Source: Manihot esculenta
Taxonomy: Eukaryota > Streptophyta > Magnoliopsida > Malpighiales > Euphorbiaceae
Assembly: GCF_001659605.2 (NCBI RefSeq)
Contig: NC_035166.2
Span: forward strand, 17,935,279-17,999,278
Reading direction: 5' to 3'
Length of the DNA stretch: 64,000 nucleotides
Each line of letters opens with the position of its first letter. Positions within the stretch are counted from its first letter, which is position 1. The translations under genes were made by a program, and so were the position numbers. Shown here piece after piece: positions 24,759-35,671 of the stretch. Below the pieces are notes generated by a model. It was not told the origin of the DNA. It searched no databases and saw only the letters and a program-made list of their open reading frames with translations.

Positions 24759-27063
24759 TGTAATACTCGGCTAGACTCCAGTATCGGAATTCCTACCGTC
24801 CGGTGGAATCTCGATTGTCGAAAACCTCTAGAAGGGTAAAATCATGTTTTCATAAAATGTTTTAATGTATTTTATGGTTTTAAGTAAGAAAGAAATTGGA
24901 TTTTAAATGAAAAAGACCATGAAGGCATTTTCAGGTTCGGCTGCCGAACCTCAAGTTCGGCCTCCAAACGTGGGATAGTTTAGGGGGGCACGTTAGGCTT
25001 CCAAATGTGGCTCATGTTTGGCCGCCGAACATGCATGCGTTTTGGAGTCGCCTTCGGCTTCCGAAGGTGGCCTGGCTAGCCACATATAAAAGGACCCATG
25101 GCCGAAAATGGGCGAGCTTTCTCCCCTATTTTCGGCCAATAGTGAGTCCATGCCTTGCCGTGGTTGATTTTGATGATTTTTCCTCAAATCTTTCAAGTGT
25201 TAATAAGCGTTTACTTGATTTTTGAAGATTTGTGAGCTTAGAACAAGTTTTTGGAGTTTGGAGGCCCAAGGAGCTAGATCTCTCCCACCTCCGAGTTGGA
25301 TCGCCTCTCCTCTCGATCTTCAAGAGGTAAGAGTAGATCCTCACCTCTTTTCATGTTTTGACTAAGTTTTTTGAAGGTTCATGGGGTAGAAATGCATGAT
25401 TAGGTTAGTTGTTTAGAGTTAAGACTTATGTGCTATTATGGTTAATGTATGTTGTATAAGTATGTTTGATGTGTTTGTGTTGGGGTTTAGGTTAGTTTGA
25501 GACCCCTATAATCTTATGTATATGTGTATGCATGTTTAGGAAGTGTTGGATTTGAGTTGAAAGGTTTGGGAGGCAAATGTGCATAGGATGGCTGAGTTCT
25601 GCCACTTTGGAAGAACTCAGATTCGGCAGCCGAAGGGACTTTCGGCCGCCGAACCTGCCTGTGGAGGCAAACTTTTGGCTGCCGAACCCTGCCCCCAAAA
25701 GTGGACTTTCGGCTCTTAAAAGGAGTTTCGGCCACCGAAGGTGCCGCCGAACATGCACGAGTTTCGGATCTGGAAGGAACCTTCGGCCGCCGAAAGTGCC
25801 GCCGAAGGTGCATGACTTTCGACTCTGGAGGGACTTTCGGCCGCCGAACCTGCCGCCGAAAGTGCCCTGTTCAGCCTTCCTTTGCATGATTTTCTATGCA
25901 TGTTTGTGATGTTTTAGGGGCTTTTTGGGGAGTAGTTTAGAGTCATGTTAGTATATGTTTGGTCCCTCATTTGCGTCCACCTGTGTAGGTTCGGACCCGA
26001 GGAACCGAGGACCCCAGCAGTGAGATAGCTGCTTCAGTGTCTTGTCAGAGCTAGTCTGAGGTGAGTAGAATGGAACTTTATTTCCAAAGCAAATAAATAA
26101 AATTGAGCATGTTCATGCATCACGAATGCCATATGATATATTAGGTTGTTTGCATTAGAATTCACGAATATGTTGCATTGCATAATATGATGATGATGTG
26201 GATGAATGTTGGATGATCCTTTAGCCCTCACTATGATGAGATATGGTATGATGTGATATGAAAGTCCAGGTGTGGTCTGCACTACGCCCCTGGCACAATG
26301 TAAGAGAAAGTCCGGGTGTGGCCTGCACTACGCCCCCGGCACGAGTGGATATGTATGATATGATATGTGTAAGAGAAAGACCAGGTGTGACCTGCACTAC
26401 GCCCCTGACATGATTGGATTATTTAGAGGGCTATAGGTGACAAGTTCATCCTTGATGTGATTTGTTTGTGATGTGATGCATTTCATAAAAGCATGAATGT
26501 TAAATTTAATGTTTTACTATTATGCTCACTGGGCTCTAATAGCTCACCCCATTTCATTAATCCCCTAGGTTTGCAGGTACGAGGCAGTCCGGGAAGTCAG
26601 CTAGAGTAGAAAGTTTTATGTATGTAATAGCTAGTAAGTGGACATGAGAAAGAATATGATGTAATGAATAGTATTGAACAGTCATGTAATGTAATGATGT
26701 TTATTGAGGTTTAGAGTTGTGCTTGACCCTAGCATGTATGGTTAATCCCTTTGCGTATACATGATCTATGTAATGTGTTAATGATGTTTATGTAAACCAA
26801 GCTTAATGTATGATATGTTACCCCATTGGAGCATTTGATGAGGGCTCTAGTGTGGGGTTTAATGTTTATGATTATGAGTTGCGCATACACAGGTTAAGCT
26901 TGGTGAATGAAAGAAAGAAAGTTTAAAGTTTTTATGTGAATGTTGATCATGTATGGGATTAAACAGGTATACAGGATGTATGTTAGGCTTGCTACGGGTC
27001 CCGGCGGCCTTAAGCTGATCTGGATCCTAGCGCCGGTAGCGGTTCGATTTTTGGGTCGTTACA
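24759..27063 (+). repeat. Tek-B 3' LTR
   Basis: This LTR is 2,305 bp and longer than its 5' partner because it keeps palindrome units and a third minisatellite unit. Its TATA box is ATATAAAAGG at 25084-25093. It ends TTACA directly against the CACCC duplication. Confidence 0.95.
26261..26410 (+). repeat. Minisatellite, three units, in Tek-B 3' LTR
   Basis: Three units of the type AAAGTCCAGGTGTG...CTGCACTACGCCCCTGGCA begin near 26261, 26307 and 26377. The matching place in the 5' LTR (6541-6620) has two. An array of ATGATATG-like words lies just upstream. Confidence 0.8.
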
Positions 27064-27786
27064 CACCCTCAACTATTCTAAACATGCATACACACTTATT
27101 CAAGCATAAAGGGGCATAAAACTAGCCTAAACCCCAACAAACAACACATAGAAGCATACAATCATTTTCAAACTCACATAAACCCTAACATTTTAAAACT
27201 AGCCAAAACATGCATCATAAACCCTTAACCCTTCATAAAACTCATTCAAAACATAAGGAAAGGCAAGGATCTACACTTACCTCATGGAGATCAAAAGTAG
27301 GTGCGACCCAAACTTGGAGTTGAGGAGAAAAGGGTCTCCGGAGGCCTCCAAGCTTCAAAACTTTAGATTGAGCTTAAAATCTTTAAAACAAGGTAAAAAC
27401 TTATCAAAATTTTGAAGGAATTGAAGAAAACAACCAAAATCAACCATGGAAGGGCAAAAACTCACCTTTGCCCGAAATGGAGAGAGAAAACTCGCCCATT
27501 TCGGACAGGGGGCCTTTAATAGGTGGCTGGCTAGACCACTTTCGGGGGCCAAAAGAGTTTCCGAAACCGCACCATATTCGGCGACCGAACCTGGGCTTTT
27601 CCTTCCAAGGCATTTTCTTTCAAAACTCAATTCTTTCTTTCTTAATACCTCAAAAACATGTAAAAACATTTTAGAAAACCTTTATTTTCACCATTCTAAG
27701 GGATTCCGACCTCGAGATTCTGGATTTCAATGGAGATTTCACCGGAAAGTTGAAATTCCGACGCCGGATCTTAGCCGGGTGTTACA
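27064..27786 (-). repeat. Tek-A 3' LTR, inner part (after Tek-B)
   Basis: It starts with CACCC, the right target duplication of Tek-B, and continues the Tek-A LTR (CTCAACTATTCTAAACATGC, as at 37097). It ends GGTGTTACA. The first part at 3607-5085 plus this one gives 2,197 bp, matching 2,144 bp for the intact partner. It carries a minus-strand TATA box (CTATTAAAGG in this copy, near 27515). Confidence 0.93.
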
Positions 27787-27787
27787 T

Positions 27788-27822
27788 TCTTCCCCCCTTA
27801 AGAACATTCGTCCCTGAATGTT
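27788..27822 (-). promoter_or_regulatory. Tek-A polypurine tract and hairpin (minus strand)
   Basis: Read on the minus strand, a near-perfect inverted repeat AACATTCA / CGAATGTT is followed by TTAAGGGGGGAAG and then the 3' LTR. The layout is the same as in Tek-B, D and F. Confidence 0.85.
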
Positions 27823-27875
27823 CCACAAACAAACAGAGCATCAAGAAAACACATAAAAAGCATAAAACACTTACT

Positions 27876-30800
27876 TCAAAAGAGATAGGGGTACCGCTTA
27901 AGCATGGATTCCCGGGTCTCCCAGGTGCACTTTTCCATGTCGTGGTGATTTCAAAGGACTTTCACCATCGCGATTTCCTTATTCCTCAGCTTTTTGATTT
28001 GTGTGTCTACAATCTGCACTGGCTACTCAACATAGGTGAGATCTCCTAAGATCTCCACCTCTGGTTCATTAAGAACCTTATTCGGATCTGACACGAACTT
28101 CCGTAACATGGAAACATGGAAAATCGGATGGATTCTCTCTATTGAAGTAGGTAAACCTAACTTGTAGGATACATTCCCAATGCTCTGCAGGATTTCGAAG
28201 GGTTCGATGTATCTTGGAGCTAGTTTACCCTTTTTCCCAAAACGAATCACCCCCTTCATAGGAGACACCTTAAGCAATACCCTATCCCCCTTCTGGAACT
28301 CAACATGCTTCCTGCGGACATCTGCATAACTCTTTTACCTACTCACTGCTGTCCTGATTCTTTCTCTGATAATGGGCACTACCCTGTTGGTGATCTCAAC
28401 TAACTCTGGCCCTGCTAGAGCCCTTTCTCCCACTTCTTCTCAGCAGACAGGCGACCTGCACTTCCTCTCGTATAGAGCTTCATAAGGAGCCATCCCTATG
28501 CTAGCATGATAGTTGTTATTGTAGGCGAACTCTACCAATGGCAGATGTTGCCTCCAAGAACCGCCAAAATCTAGCACACACATTCTTAACATGTCTTCTA
28601 TGGTTTGGATGATCCTTTCTGACTGTCCGTCAGTCTGTGGATGAAAGGCAGTGCTAAAGTCCAACCTTATGCCTATAGTATTTTGCAGACTCCGCCAAAA
28701 CCTGGAGGTAAACTGGGGTCCCCTATTTGACACAATTTAAACTGGAGCCCCATGAAGCCTGACGATCTCCTCCACATAAACCTGTGCCAGTTTGTCCACA
28801 GAGTAGCCACTCCTGACAGAGATAAAGTGAGCAGATTTGGTTAGTCTGTCCACTATCACCCATATAGAGTCTAGCCTATTGGACGTGACTGGTAACCCCA
28901 CTACAAAGTCCATCCCTATATTTTCCCATTTCCACCCTGGAATCGGTAGCGGGTTGAGCATCCCAGCTGGCTTCTGATGCTCTAGCTTCACCCTCTGACA
29001 TATTTCACAAACGGACACAAACTACGCCACTTCCCTCTTCATAGCTGGCCACCAATAAACCATCTTCAGATCCTGATACATCTTGGTGGCTCCAGGGTGA
29101 ACGCTATACCTAGCATTATGAGCCTCTCTCATAATGTCCCCCTTCAAACTCACGTCATTTGATACACATAATCTGTTCTCATAACGGAGGATCCCTTTGT
29201 TGTCGAACCTAAACTCTTCATTCTTGCCTGACTGAACAGTCCTGGCAATTTTTACCAACTCGGGGTCCTCATGCTGTTTCTGCGCCACTTGCTCCAGAAA
29301 CACGAGTGTCACTCTCATCTGAGCCACGAGTGCACCTGTACCAGACAACTCCAATTGTAACCCTTCATCAATGAGTTTATAAAATTCTCTCACCACCGGT
29401 CTTCTCTCTGTGGCAATATGGGATAAACTGCCAAGTGATTTCCGGCTGAGGGCATCTGCCACTACATTTGCCTTCCCCGGATGATACTGAATCTTGCAAT
29501 CATAGTCACTGAGCAGTTCTACCTATCTTCTCTGCCTTAGATTCAACTCTTTCTGACTCAAGATGTACTGCAAACTTTTATGATCTGTAAAGATCTCACA
29601 TTTTACCCCATAAAGGTAATGCCTCCATATCTTGAGTGCAAAGATCACGACTGCCATCTCTAGATCATGTGTAGGATAATTCAACTCGTGCTTCTTTAGC
29701 TGCCTAGAAGCATAAGCAATTATCCTTTCATTCTGCATCAACATACAACCTAGTCCCACTCGGGACGCATCACAAAACATCGTGAAGTCTTCATTACTCG
29801 TAGGCAGAGCTAACAACGGTGCTGATGTTAACCTCCTCTTCAGCTCTTCAAAACTCTCTTCACACTATTCTGACCAAACAAATCTCTGGTTCTTTTTGGT
29901 CAGCCTGGTCATAGGAGCTGGAATTCTAGAGAAGTCCTGACGAACCTCCTGTAGTAACCTGCCAAACCTAAAAAGCTTTTAATTTCTGTGACTATAGTGG
30001 GTCTAGGCCAGTTAGCTACAACTTCAAATTTCTTGGGATCTACCTCAATTCCCTTTTCTGACACTACATGCCCCAAGAAAGAAATGCTCCTCAACCAGAA
30101 CTCACACTTGGAGAACTTGACATACAAGCCATGTTCTCTCAGGGTCTGCAACACTGTCCTCAGATGATGGGCATGCTCCTCTGCATTCCTGGAATACACT
30201 AAGATATCATCAATGAAGACAATAATGAAGTGATATAGAAACTGACTAAAAACTCTGTTCATGAGGTCCATGAATGCTGCAGGGGCATTTGTCAGCCCGA
30301 ATGGCATCACTAGGAACTCATAATGCCCATATCTGGTCCTGAAAGCTGTCTTTGGCACATCCTCTTCTCTGACCCTCAGCTGGTAGTACCCGGATCTCAA
30401 ATCTATCTTGGAAAAACAACCGGCTCCTGCTAGCTGGTCAAATAGATCATCAATCCTGGGTAGCAGATACCTATTCTTGGTAGTGACCTTGTTCAACTGT
30501 CTGTAGTCGATACAAAGTCTCAAGGATCCATCCTTCTTTTTCACAAACAACACTGGAGCACCCCAAGGTGAGGTACTAGGTCGGATGAAACCCTTATCTA
30601 CCAACTCTTGCAACTGCTCTTTCAACTCTTTTAACTCTGCAGGTGCCATCCTGTAGGGAGGAATAGAGATGGGTTTGGTTCCCGACATCACTTCAATTTC
30701 AAACTCTATCTCCCTAGCAGGTGGTAAACCTGGCATCTCATCTGGAAAAACATCTAGGAACTCCCTAACTACGGGCACTGAAGCTGGTTCCCTGACCTGA

Positions 30801-31118
30801 CTGTTAAGCTCTCTAACATGAGCAAGAAACCCCTGACAACCCTTCCTAAGCAACCTACGAGCTTGAAGGGCTGATATAAAACCTCTAGGTATCCCTACTC
30901 TGTCCCCTCTGAAAACTACCTCTGACCCATCCTGCTCTCTGAACCTGACTACCTTGTCTCTGCAATCCAAGGTAGCACCATGAGTAGAAAGCCAATCCAT
31001 CCCTAGAATGACGTCAAAATCGGTTAAATCTAGAACCACAAGGTTAGCTGGAAGGCATCTACCCTCAACAAAACTGGACTGAACCAGCAGACTGACTCTG
31101 CCACAGATGGATCACACT
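27876..31118 (-). pseudogene. Tek-A protease C-terminus, RT, RNase H, integrase, broken
   Basis: This is the minus-strand continuation of the gag-protease piece across Tek-S. RT is well kept from 31039 to about 29945 ([23 protein letters not shown]). A one-base loss near 31068 (five T to four) and another near 29944 shift the frame. Stops follow at about 29865, 29520, 29022, 28735, 28438, 28337 and 28023, mostly CAG to TAG or TGG to TGA/TAG, and one more lies in the tail. RNase [11 protein letters not shown] and the integrase [11 protein letters not shown] are readable. The second integrase Asp is Asn (codon 28725-28727), as in Tek-B. The frame ends YPYLF-TGA. Confidence 0.92.
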
Positions 31119-31494
31119 TGTAATACCCGGCTAGAACCCGGCATCGGAATCCCGACTTTCCGGAGGAATCTCCGTTGGAATCTGGAATTTCTGGAGATGC
31201 CAGAGTCTTTTAGGGGGTTAAAATGTGTTTTCTAAAATGTTTTCACATGATTTTATGGTTTTAAATGGAAAAGAAATTGAGTTTTGAAAAGAATAGGCTA
31301 AGGAGGCATTTGCCAGGTTCGGCCGCCGAAAGTCAAGTTCGGCTGCCGAACATGGGGCTGTTTCGGGAGTGCTTTAGGCTTCCGAAAATGTGAGGGCAGA
31401 AACCAGGTTCGGCCGCCGAACCTCAAGTTCGGTCGCCGAACATGCATGAGTTTAGGAGGCACGTTAGGCTGCCAAAGGTAGTCGACCGGGCCAC

Positions 31495-31504
31495 CTATAA
31501 AAGG
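31495..31504 (+). promoter_or_regulatory. TATA box of Tek-S solo LTR
   Basis: CTATAAAAGG lies after the upstream palindrome cluster (31318-31440). The box is intact, so this solo LTR could still act as a promoter reading rightward, antisense to Tek-A gag. Confidence 0.7.
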
Positions 31505-32826
31505 CCCTCAGACAGAAAATGGGCGAGTTTTCTCCCCATTCTCGAGCTCAGGTGTGTTCATGTCCTCCTCTACTCATTTTCATGCTTTTTCTTAAATCCT
31601 TCACATTTTTATAAGTTACATGGTTGTTTTGAAGAGTTTTGAGTTCAAAGATCAAGTTTGGAGCTTGGAGACCCAAGGGATTTGTTTCCTCCCATCTCCA
31701 AGTTAGAGATCACACCAACCCTCGATCTTCAAGAGGTAAGTGTAGATCTATGCTTTTCTTTATGTTTTAATGAAGTTTTATGAAGTTTTAATGCTTGAGT
31801 ATGGGTAGATATGCATGTTAGGGTTTATGTGGGTTTTGTGCCTAATGTGTATTTATGTGATGTTATGTTGAAGGTTTAGGCTAGGTTATGCTTGTGGGAG
31901 AGTGTATGCATGATTGGGAAAGAGCAAGTGAGATTATGGATTGTTTTGATGGTTTTGGCCTATGTGGGTCATAAGCTATCTATGTATGCTCTTGATGTTA
32001 TTTTTGGAGTTTAATCAAGTTGTTAAGCTCCTTTGTGCATGATTAAGAGTTTATGCATGTTTTTAAGAAGTTAGGTGCTTGTTTTGGGGGTGTTTGGAAG
32101 GTTTGGGAGGCTGGTATGCACGAGGGTTGAGTTCTGGAAGAACTCAGGTTCGGCCGCCGAAGGTAGTTTCGGCCGCCGAACCTGCCTATAGATGCATGGG
32201 TTGGCCGCCAAACCTTGCCCCCGAAAGTTGTGTTTCGGAGCTGGAGCAGACTTTCGGCCGCCGAAGGTGATGTTCGGCCGCCGAAAGTGCCTGACTTTCG
32301 TCTCTGGAGAGAGGGTTCGGCCGCCGAAGGTGCCCCTGAACCTGCATGACTTTCGTCTCTGGAAGGGACCTTCGACCGCCGAAAGTGCCATGTCCAGCCC
32401 TTTCATGGGTGTTTTCTATGATGTTTTTGTCGATGTTTTAGGGGGATTTTTGGGGAGTTGTTTATGTATTGTTTAGAGTATGTTTGGCACCTCACTGGAG
32501 TCCACCTATGTAGGATCAGACCCGAGGAACCAAGGTGTTTAGCAGTATTAGCTGCTTCAGATTCGATCCAGAGCTAGTCAAGGTGAGTAGAACATAACTC
32601 TTTTAATATTAAAGAAATTGAATGTTCAAAGCATGTTCATGCATCATGAATACCATGTTATGTAATAGGTTGTTTGCATTAGAGTTCACGAATATGCTGC
32701 ATTGCATAATACGATAATGATGATGTGGATGAATATTGGATGATCCATTAGCCCTCAGTATGATGTGATATGATATGATATGATATGACATGATAGGACA
32801 TGTATGGCATGATATGAGATGAAAAA

Positions 32827-32980
32827 ACCAGGTGTGGCCGTATCGCCCCTGGCATAAAGCATGAAAAGACCAGGTGTGGCCGTATCGCCCCTGGCATAGA
32901 GTATGAAAGACCAGGGTGGCCGTATCGCCCCTGGCATAGAGTTATGTGAAGTCCAGGCGTGGCCGTATCGCCCCTGGCAT
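32827..32980 (+). repeat. Minisatellite, four units, in Tek-S
   Basis: Four units of about 41 bp have the core CCAGGTGTGGCCGTATCGCC followed by CCTGGCAT. The core is itself a loose inverted repeat (CCAGG...CCTGG). It follows a run of ATGATATG-like words (32755-32815). Sister LTRs have two or three related units. Confidence 0.85.
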
Positions 32981-33666
32981 AGAGCATTGTTGGACTTGTT
33001 ATGAGATGAGATCTAGATGTAGAGGGCTAATGGTGACGAATTCATCCTTGATGTGTATTGTTTGTGAAGTGATGCATGTCATGAAAGCATATGATATACT
33101 AAACTGTTTTTCTCTTTAGTTCTGCTCACTGGGCTTTTTAACTCACCCCACTCCCCTAACCTCAGGTTTGCAAGGTTAGAGATAGTCAGGAGATCAGCAG
33201 GTTATGTCCATAGTCATGTTTATGTAATAGATTAGTAGTGGACATGATGTATTGTAAAGATATGTAACGAAATGTCATATGTTATGATGTAAAATAATGT
33301 AATGTAATAGATAGAGTTGTGCTTTGCCCTAGAAGTGTGATTAATCCCTTTGTACATGGTCCTTGTGTATGTTTTATTATGAGACAGGAAAACCAAGCTT
33401 AATGTATGTTGCCCCACGAGAGTAGAATGATGAGAACTCTAGTGTTGGGGTTTATGATTATGAGTTGTGCATGCACAGGTTAAGCTTGGTGTTTGAAAGA
33501 AAGAAAAAGTTTACAGTTTTATGTTTTAAAGTTTATGTTTATGTTTGATCATGTATGAGATTATACCAGATGTACAAGATGTATGTTAGGCTTGCTACGG
33601 GTCCCGGCGACCTTAAGTCGATCTGGATCCTAGCGCCAGTAGCGGTCCGGTTTTCGGGTCGTTACA

Positions 33667-35409
33667 ACACTTGGGCCCACTGACCCAAAGAGGACACTCT
33701 AGCCCAGAAGCTATGAAACCCAACCTCTCTACGACTCTCGGAGCAATAAAAGAATGAGAAGCACCAGGGTCCATAAGAGCATACACATCAGAACATCCAA
33801 TGATGAGATTACCTGACACCACCGTGTTCGATGTGTTAGCCTCCTGCTGAGTCAGGGTGAAGATTCGTGCTGGAGCTAATGGACCTTCTCCGCGGGAACC
33901 TACTGAAGAAGAGGCTGTCCCTCTCCCTCTACCTCGACCACTGCCCTGTGTCATGGCTGGAGCTACTGGTTGTGCCACACTGCCTGAAGCTGTCTGTTGG
34001 GACTGTGCCATCATACTTGCATTGGGACACTCACGTCCCATGGGCCCCTCCTGTCCGCATCTGAAACATGCTGTGGTCCCAAACCGACAGACTCCTTTGT
34101 GCGGTTTACCACACCTCATGCATTCGGAGGTATCCGAACCAGAGCTCGAACCACCATCCATTCCCAGACCAGACTTCAACCAATTCCAGAACTTGTTCTT
34201 CTTGGGCTTGGACTTGCTCCACTTCTTAACTTTTGTGGCAGTTTCACCCAGAGAGGAGAGATCAACATTTCCTGATCTTGGGGTTTTGGAACCCGAGAAC
34301 TGTGCCACCTGCTGCTTTACCGTTCCCTGAATGATGGCACTAGCCTCTATCTTCCTGGATGCATCCACTATGGTGTGGAAGCTCTCCTTCTCTGCTGCTA
34401 GGATTAGGGAGGAATACCTTGGATGGAGCCTCATGGTATACCTCTTGGCTTTCTTTTGATCAGTATCATAGGCCTGTCCCATAAACTGCAACAACTCTAG
34501 AAATTTATCGGTGTACTCATCGACACTCATGTCCTCCATCTGCCTTAGCTGCTCAAACTCTATCACTTTAAGCTCCTTTGAACTGTCTGGAAAAGCCCAT
34601 CCAGCAAACTCATTGGTAAACTCCTCCCAGGATAGGCTATCCAGCCTTGGGTCCACATAATTTTTAAACCACTCCTTTGCTTTCTTGCATTTTAATGTGA
34701 ACCCTGCCATCTGAATGGCTCTACTGTCACTTGCTCCCAACTTATCTGTTATCATGTTCATAGTCTTGAGATACTCAAACAGATCATCACCTGTTTTGAA
34801 CTTAGGAGCATCCAACTTCAGATAATCGGTCATTTTCACTTTGCTCCCCACATACGAGCTAGGTTTAGGTGTTTGGACTTCAGGGACTATTGGTTCTGCT
34901 GGGGGAGGAGGAGGCGCAGCATTCCCTGGGTTAGGGTTTGCTGTACTTTGGTAAAAAGGTGAGGGTGGAAACATGGGATAAGGTGGATATGGAGGGTAAA
35001 AGGGAGGATAAGGCATGAAGGAAGGGTATGGGTTATAACTTGAGAAATCCGATGTGCCTCCCATCGGATATCCCGGTCCCTGTGGATAAGGTGGGTATTG
35101 GGGTGGATAAGCAAAACCCGATGCCTGAGCGCCTCCTTGTGACTCTCCCACACCCTCTTCAGACATACTCATACCCAGACTCCCATCCCTTCTATGGTCA
35201 TCATCCACTGTCTCCCTCACATCTGCTGACATCCTACCCGGATCTGTTCTCCTCCTGTTCACATCAAAAGACCTTCTAAGGTCCCTTAACGTTCCTTCTC
35301 TGCTTGATCTACTTGACCTTGCCCTTGGCAAAGCAGGGGGAAGGGCATCCATGCCCTCATTCTCAGGTGGAGCTCCTGTCAATCGTGCAGATCGACGTGA
35401 GCCTCTCAT
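33667..35409 (-). pseudogene. Tek-A gag and N-terminal protease, intact up to Tek-S
   Basis: The gag here is open from the MRGSRRSARLT start through the protease active-site motif MDPGASHSF to the Tek-S insertion, with no stop. It is the best-preserved gag on the left side. The frame runs on about 17 codons into the Tek-S LTR, which is read-through and not gene. Parts visible are the acidic N-terminus, a Pro/Tyr-rich stretch with PPFY (34996-35007), capsid-type gag with GWAFPDSS and FTLKCKKAKEWF, knuckles [12 protein letters not shown] and [15 protein letters not shown] (His of the second knuckle changed to Pro), and a GRGRGRG linker. An upstream in-frame ATG at 35475 would add 22 residues. 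Confidence 0.92.
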
Positions 35410-35656
35410 CTTGTTTTCTGGAAAACAACATTCAACACATAGCATTAGCATCATATGGTTCATGTGGAAATACATGAACCCACATCACATACATCACACA
35501 CAATTAATGCACATGCATATAGTCATGGCATTTCACATCATCATCAAGACAGGACTCTACATCCTATCCTAATGAACATAATTTTTCCTATTGTGCTTGC
35601 CCTTCTATAATATCTATGAGCCCGACACTCTCTAGGTCCCACCATATGAACCTAGG

Positions 35657-35668
35657 ACTCTGATACCA
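35657..35668 (-). promoter_or_regulatory. Tek-A primer binding site (initiator tRNA-Met)
   Basis: On the minus strand this reads TGGTATCAGAGT, one base different from TGGTATCAGAGC in the sister copies. It lies three bases inside the 5' LTR edge. Confidence 0.88.
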
Positions 35669-35671
35669 CTA

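Larger units (their letters stand above)
5086..27063 (+). mobile_element. Tek-B: Tekay-like retrotransposon inserted in the Tek-A 3' LTR
   Basis: It is flanked by CACCT (5081-5085) and CACCC (27064-27068), a 5-bp duplication with one C/T change. The empty site is seen intact in the other Tek-A LTR near 37090. Without Tek-C and Tek-D it is about 9.9 kb. It has both LTRs, the Met primer site, gag-pol in three pieces, a terminal hairpin and a polypurine tract. It carries a TGA eight codons into gag, a frameshift near 7890 and further stops, so it is not autonomous. Confidence 0.95.
31119..33666 (+). mobile_element. Tek-S: solo LTR inside Tek-A protease
   Basis: A single 2,548-bp LTR flanked by perfect ACACT (31114-31118 and 33667-33671). 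Tek-A protease codons (GPKCDPS) resume on either side. No internal region is left, so it formed by LTR-LTR recombination. It starts TGTAATACCCGGCTAGAACC and resembles the LTRs of NA-1 and NA-2 more than those of Tek-B, D and F, so it may be the footprint of a third member of that group. It is the longest LTR in the window. Confidence 0.95.

Noticed and set aside
27446..27817. Plus-strand frames (up to 123 codons) over the inner part of the Tek-A 3' LTR
   Set aside because: They are antisense to an LTR, cross the LTR edge, and have a similar counterpart in the other Tek-A LTR. There is no domain.
33857..34330. Plus-strand 157-codon frame over Tek-A gag
   Set aside because: It is a shadow of the minus-strand gag. 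The zinc-knuckle codons read in reverse give the Cys/Pro-rich text.
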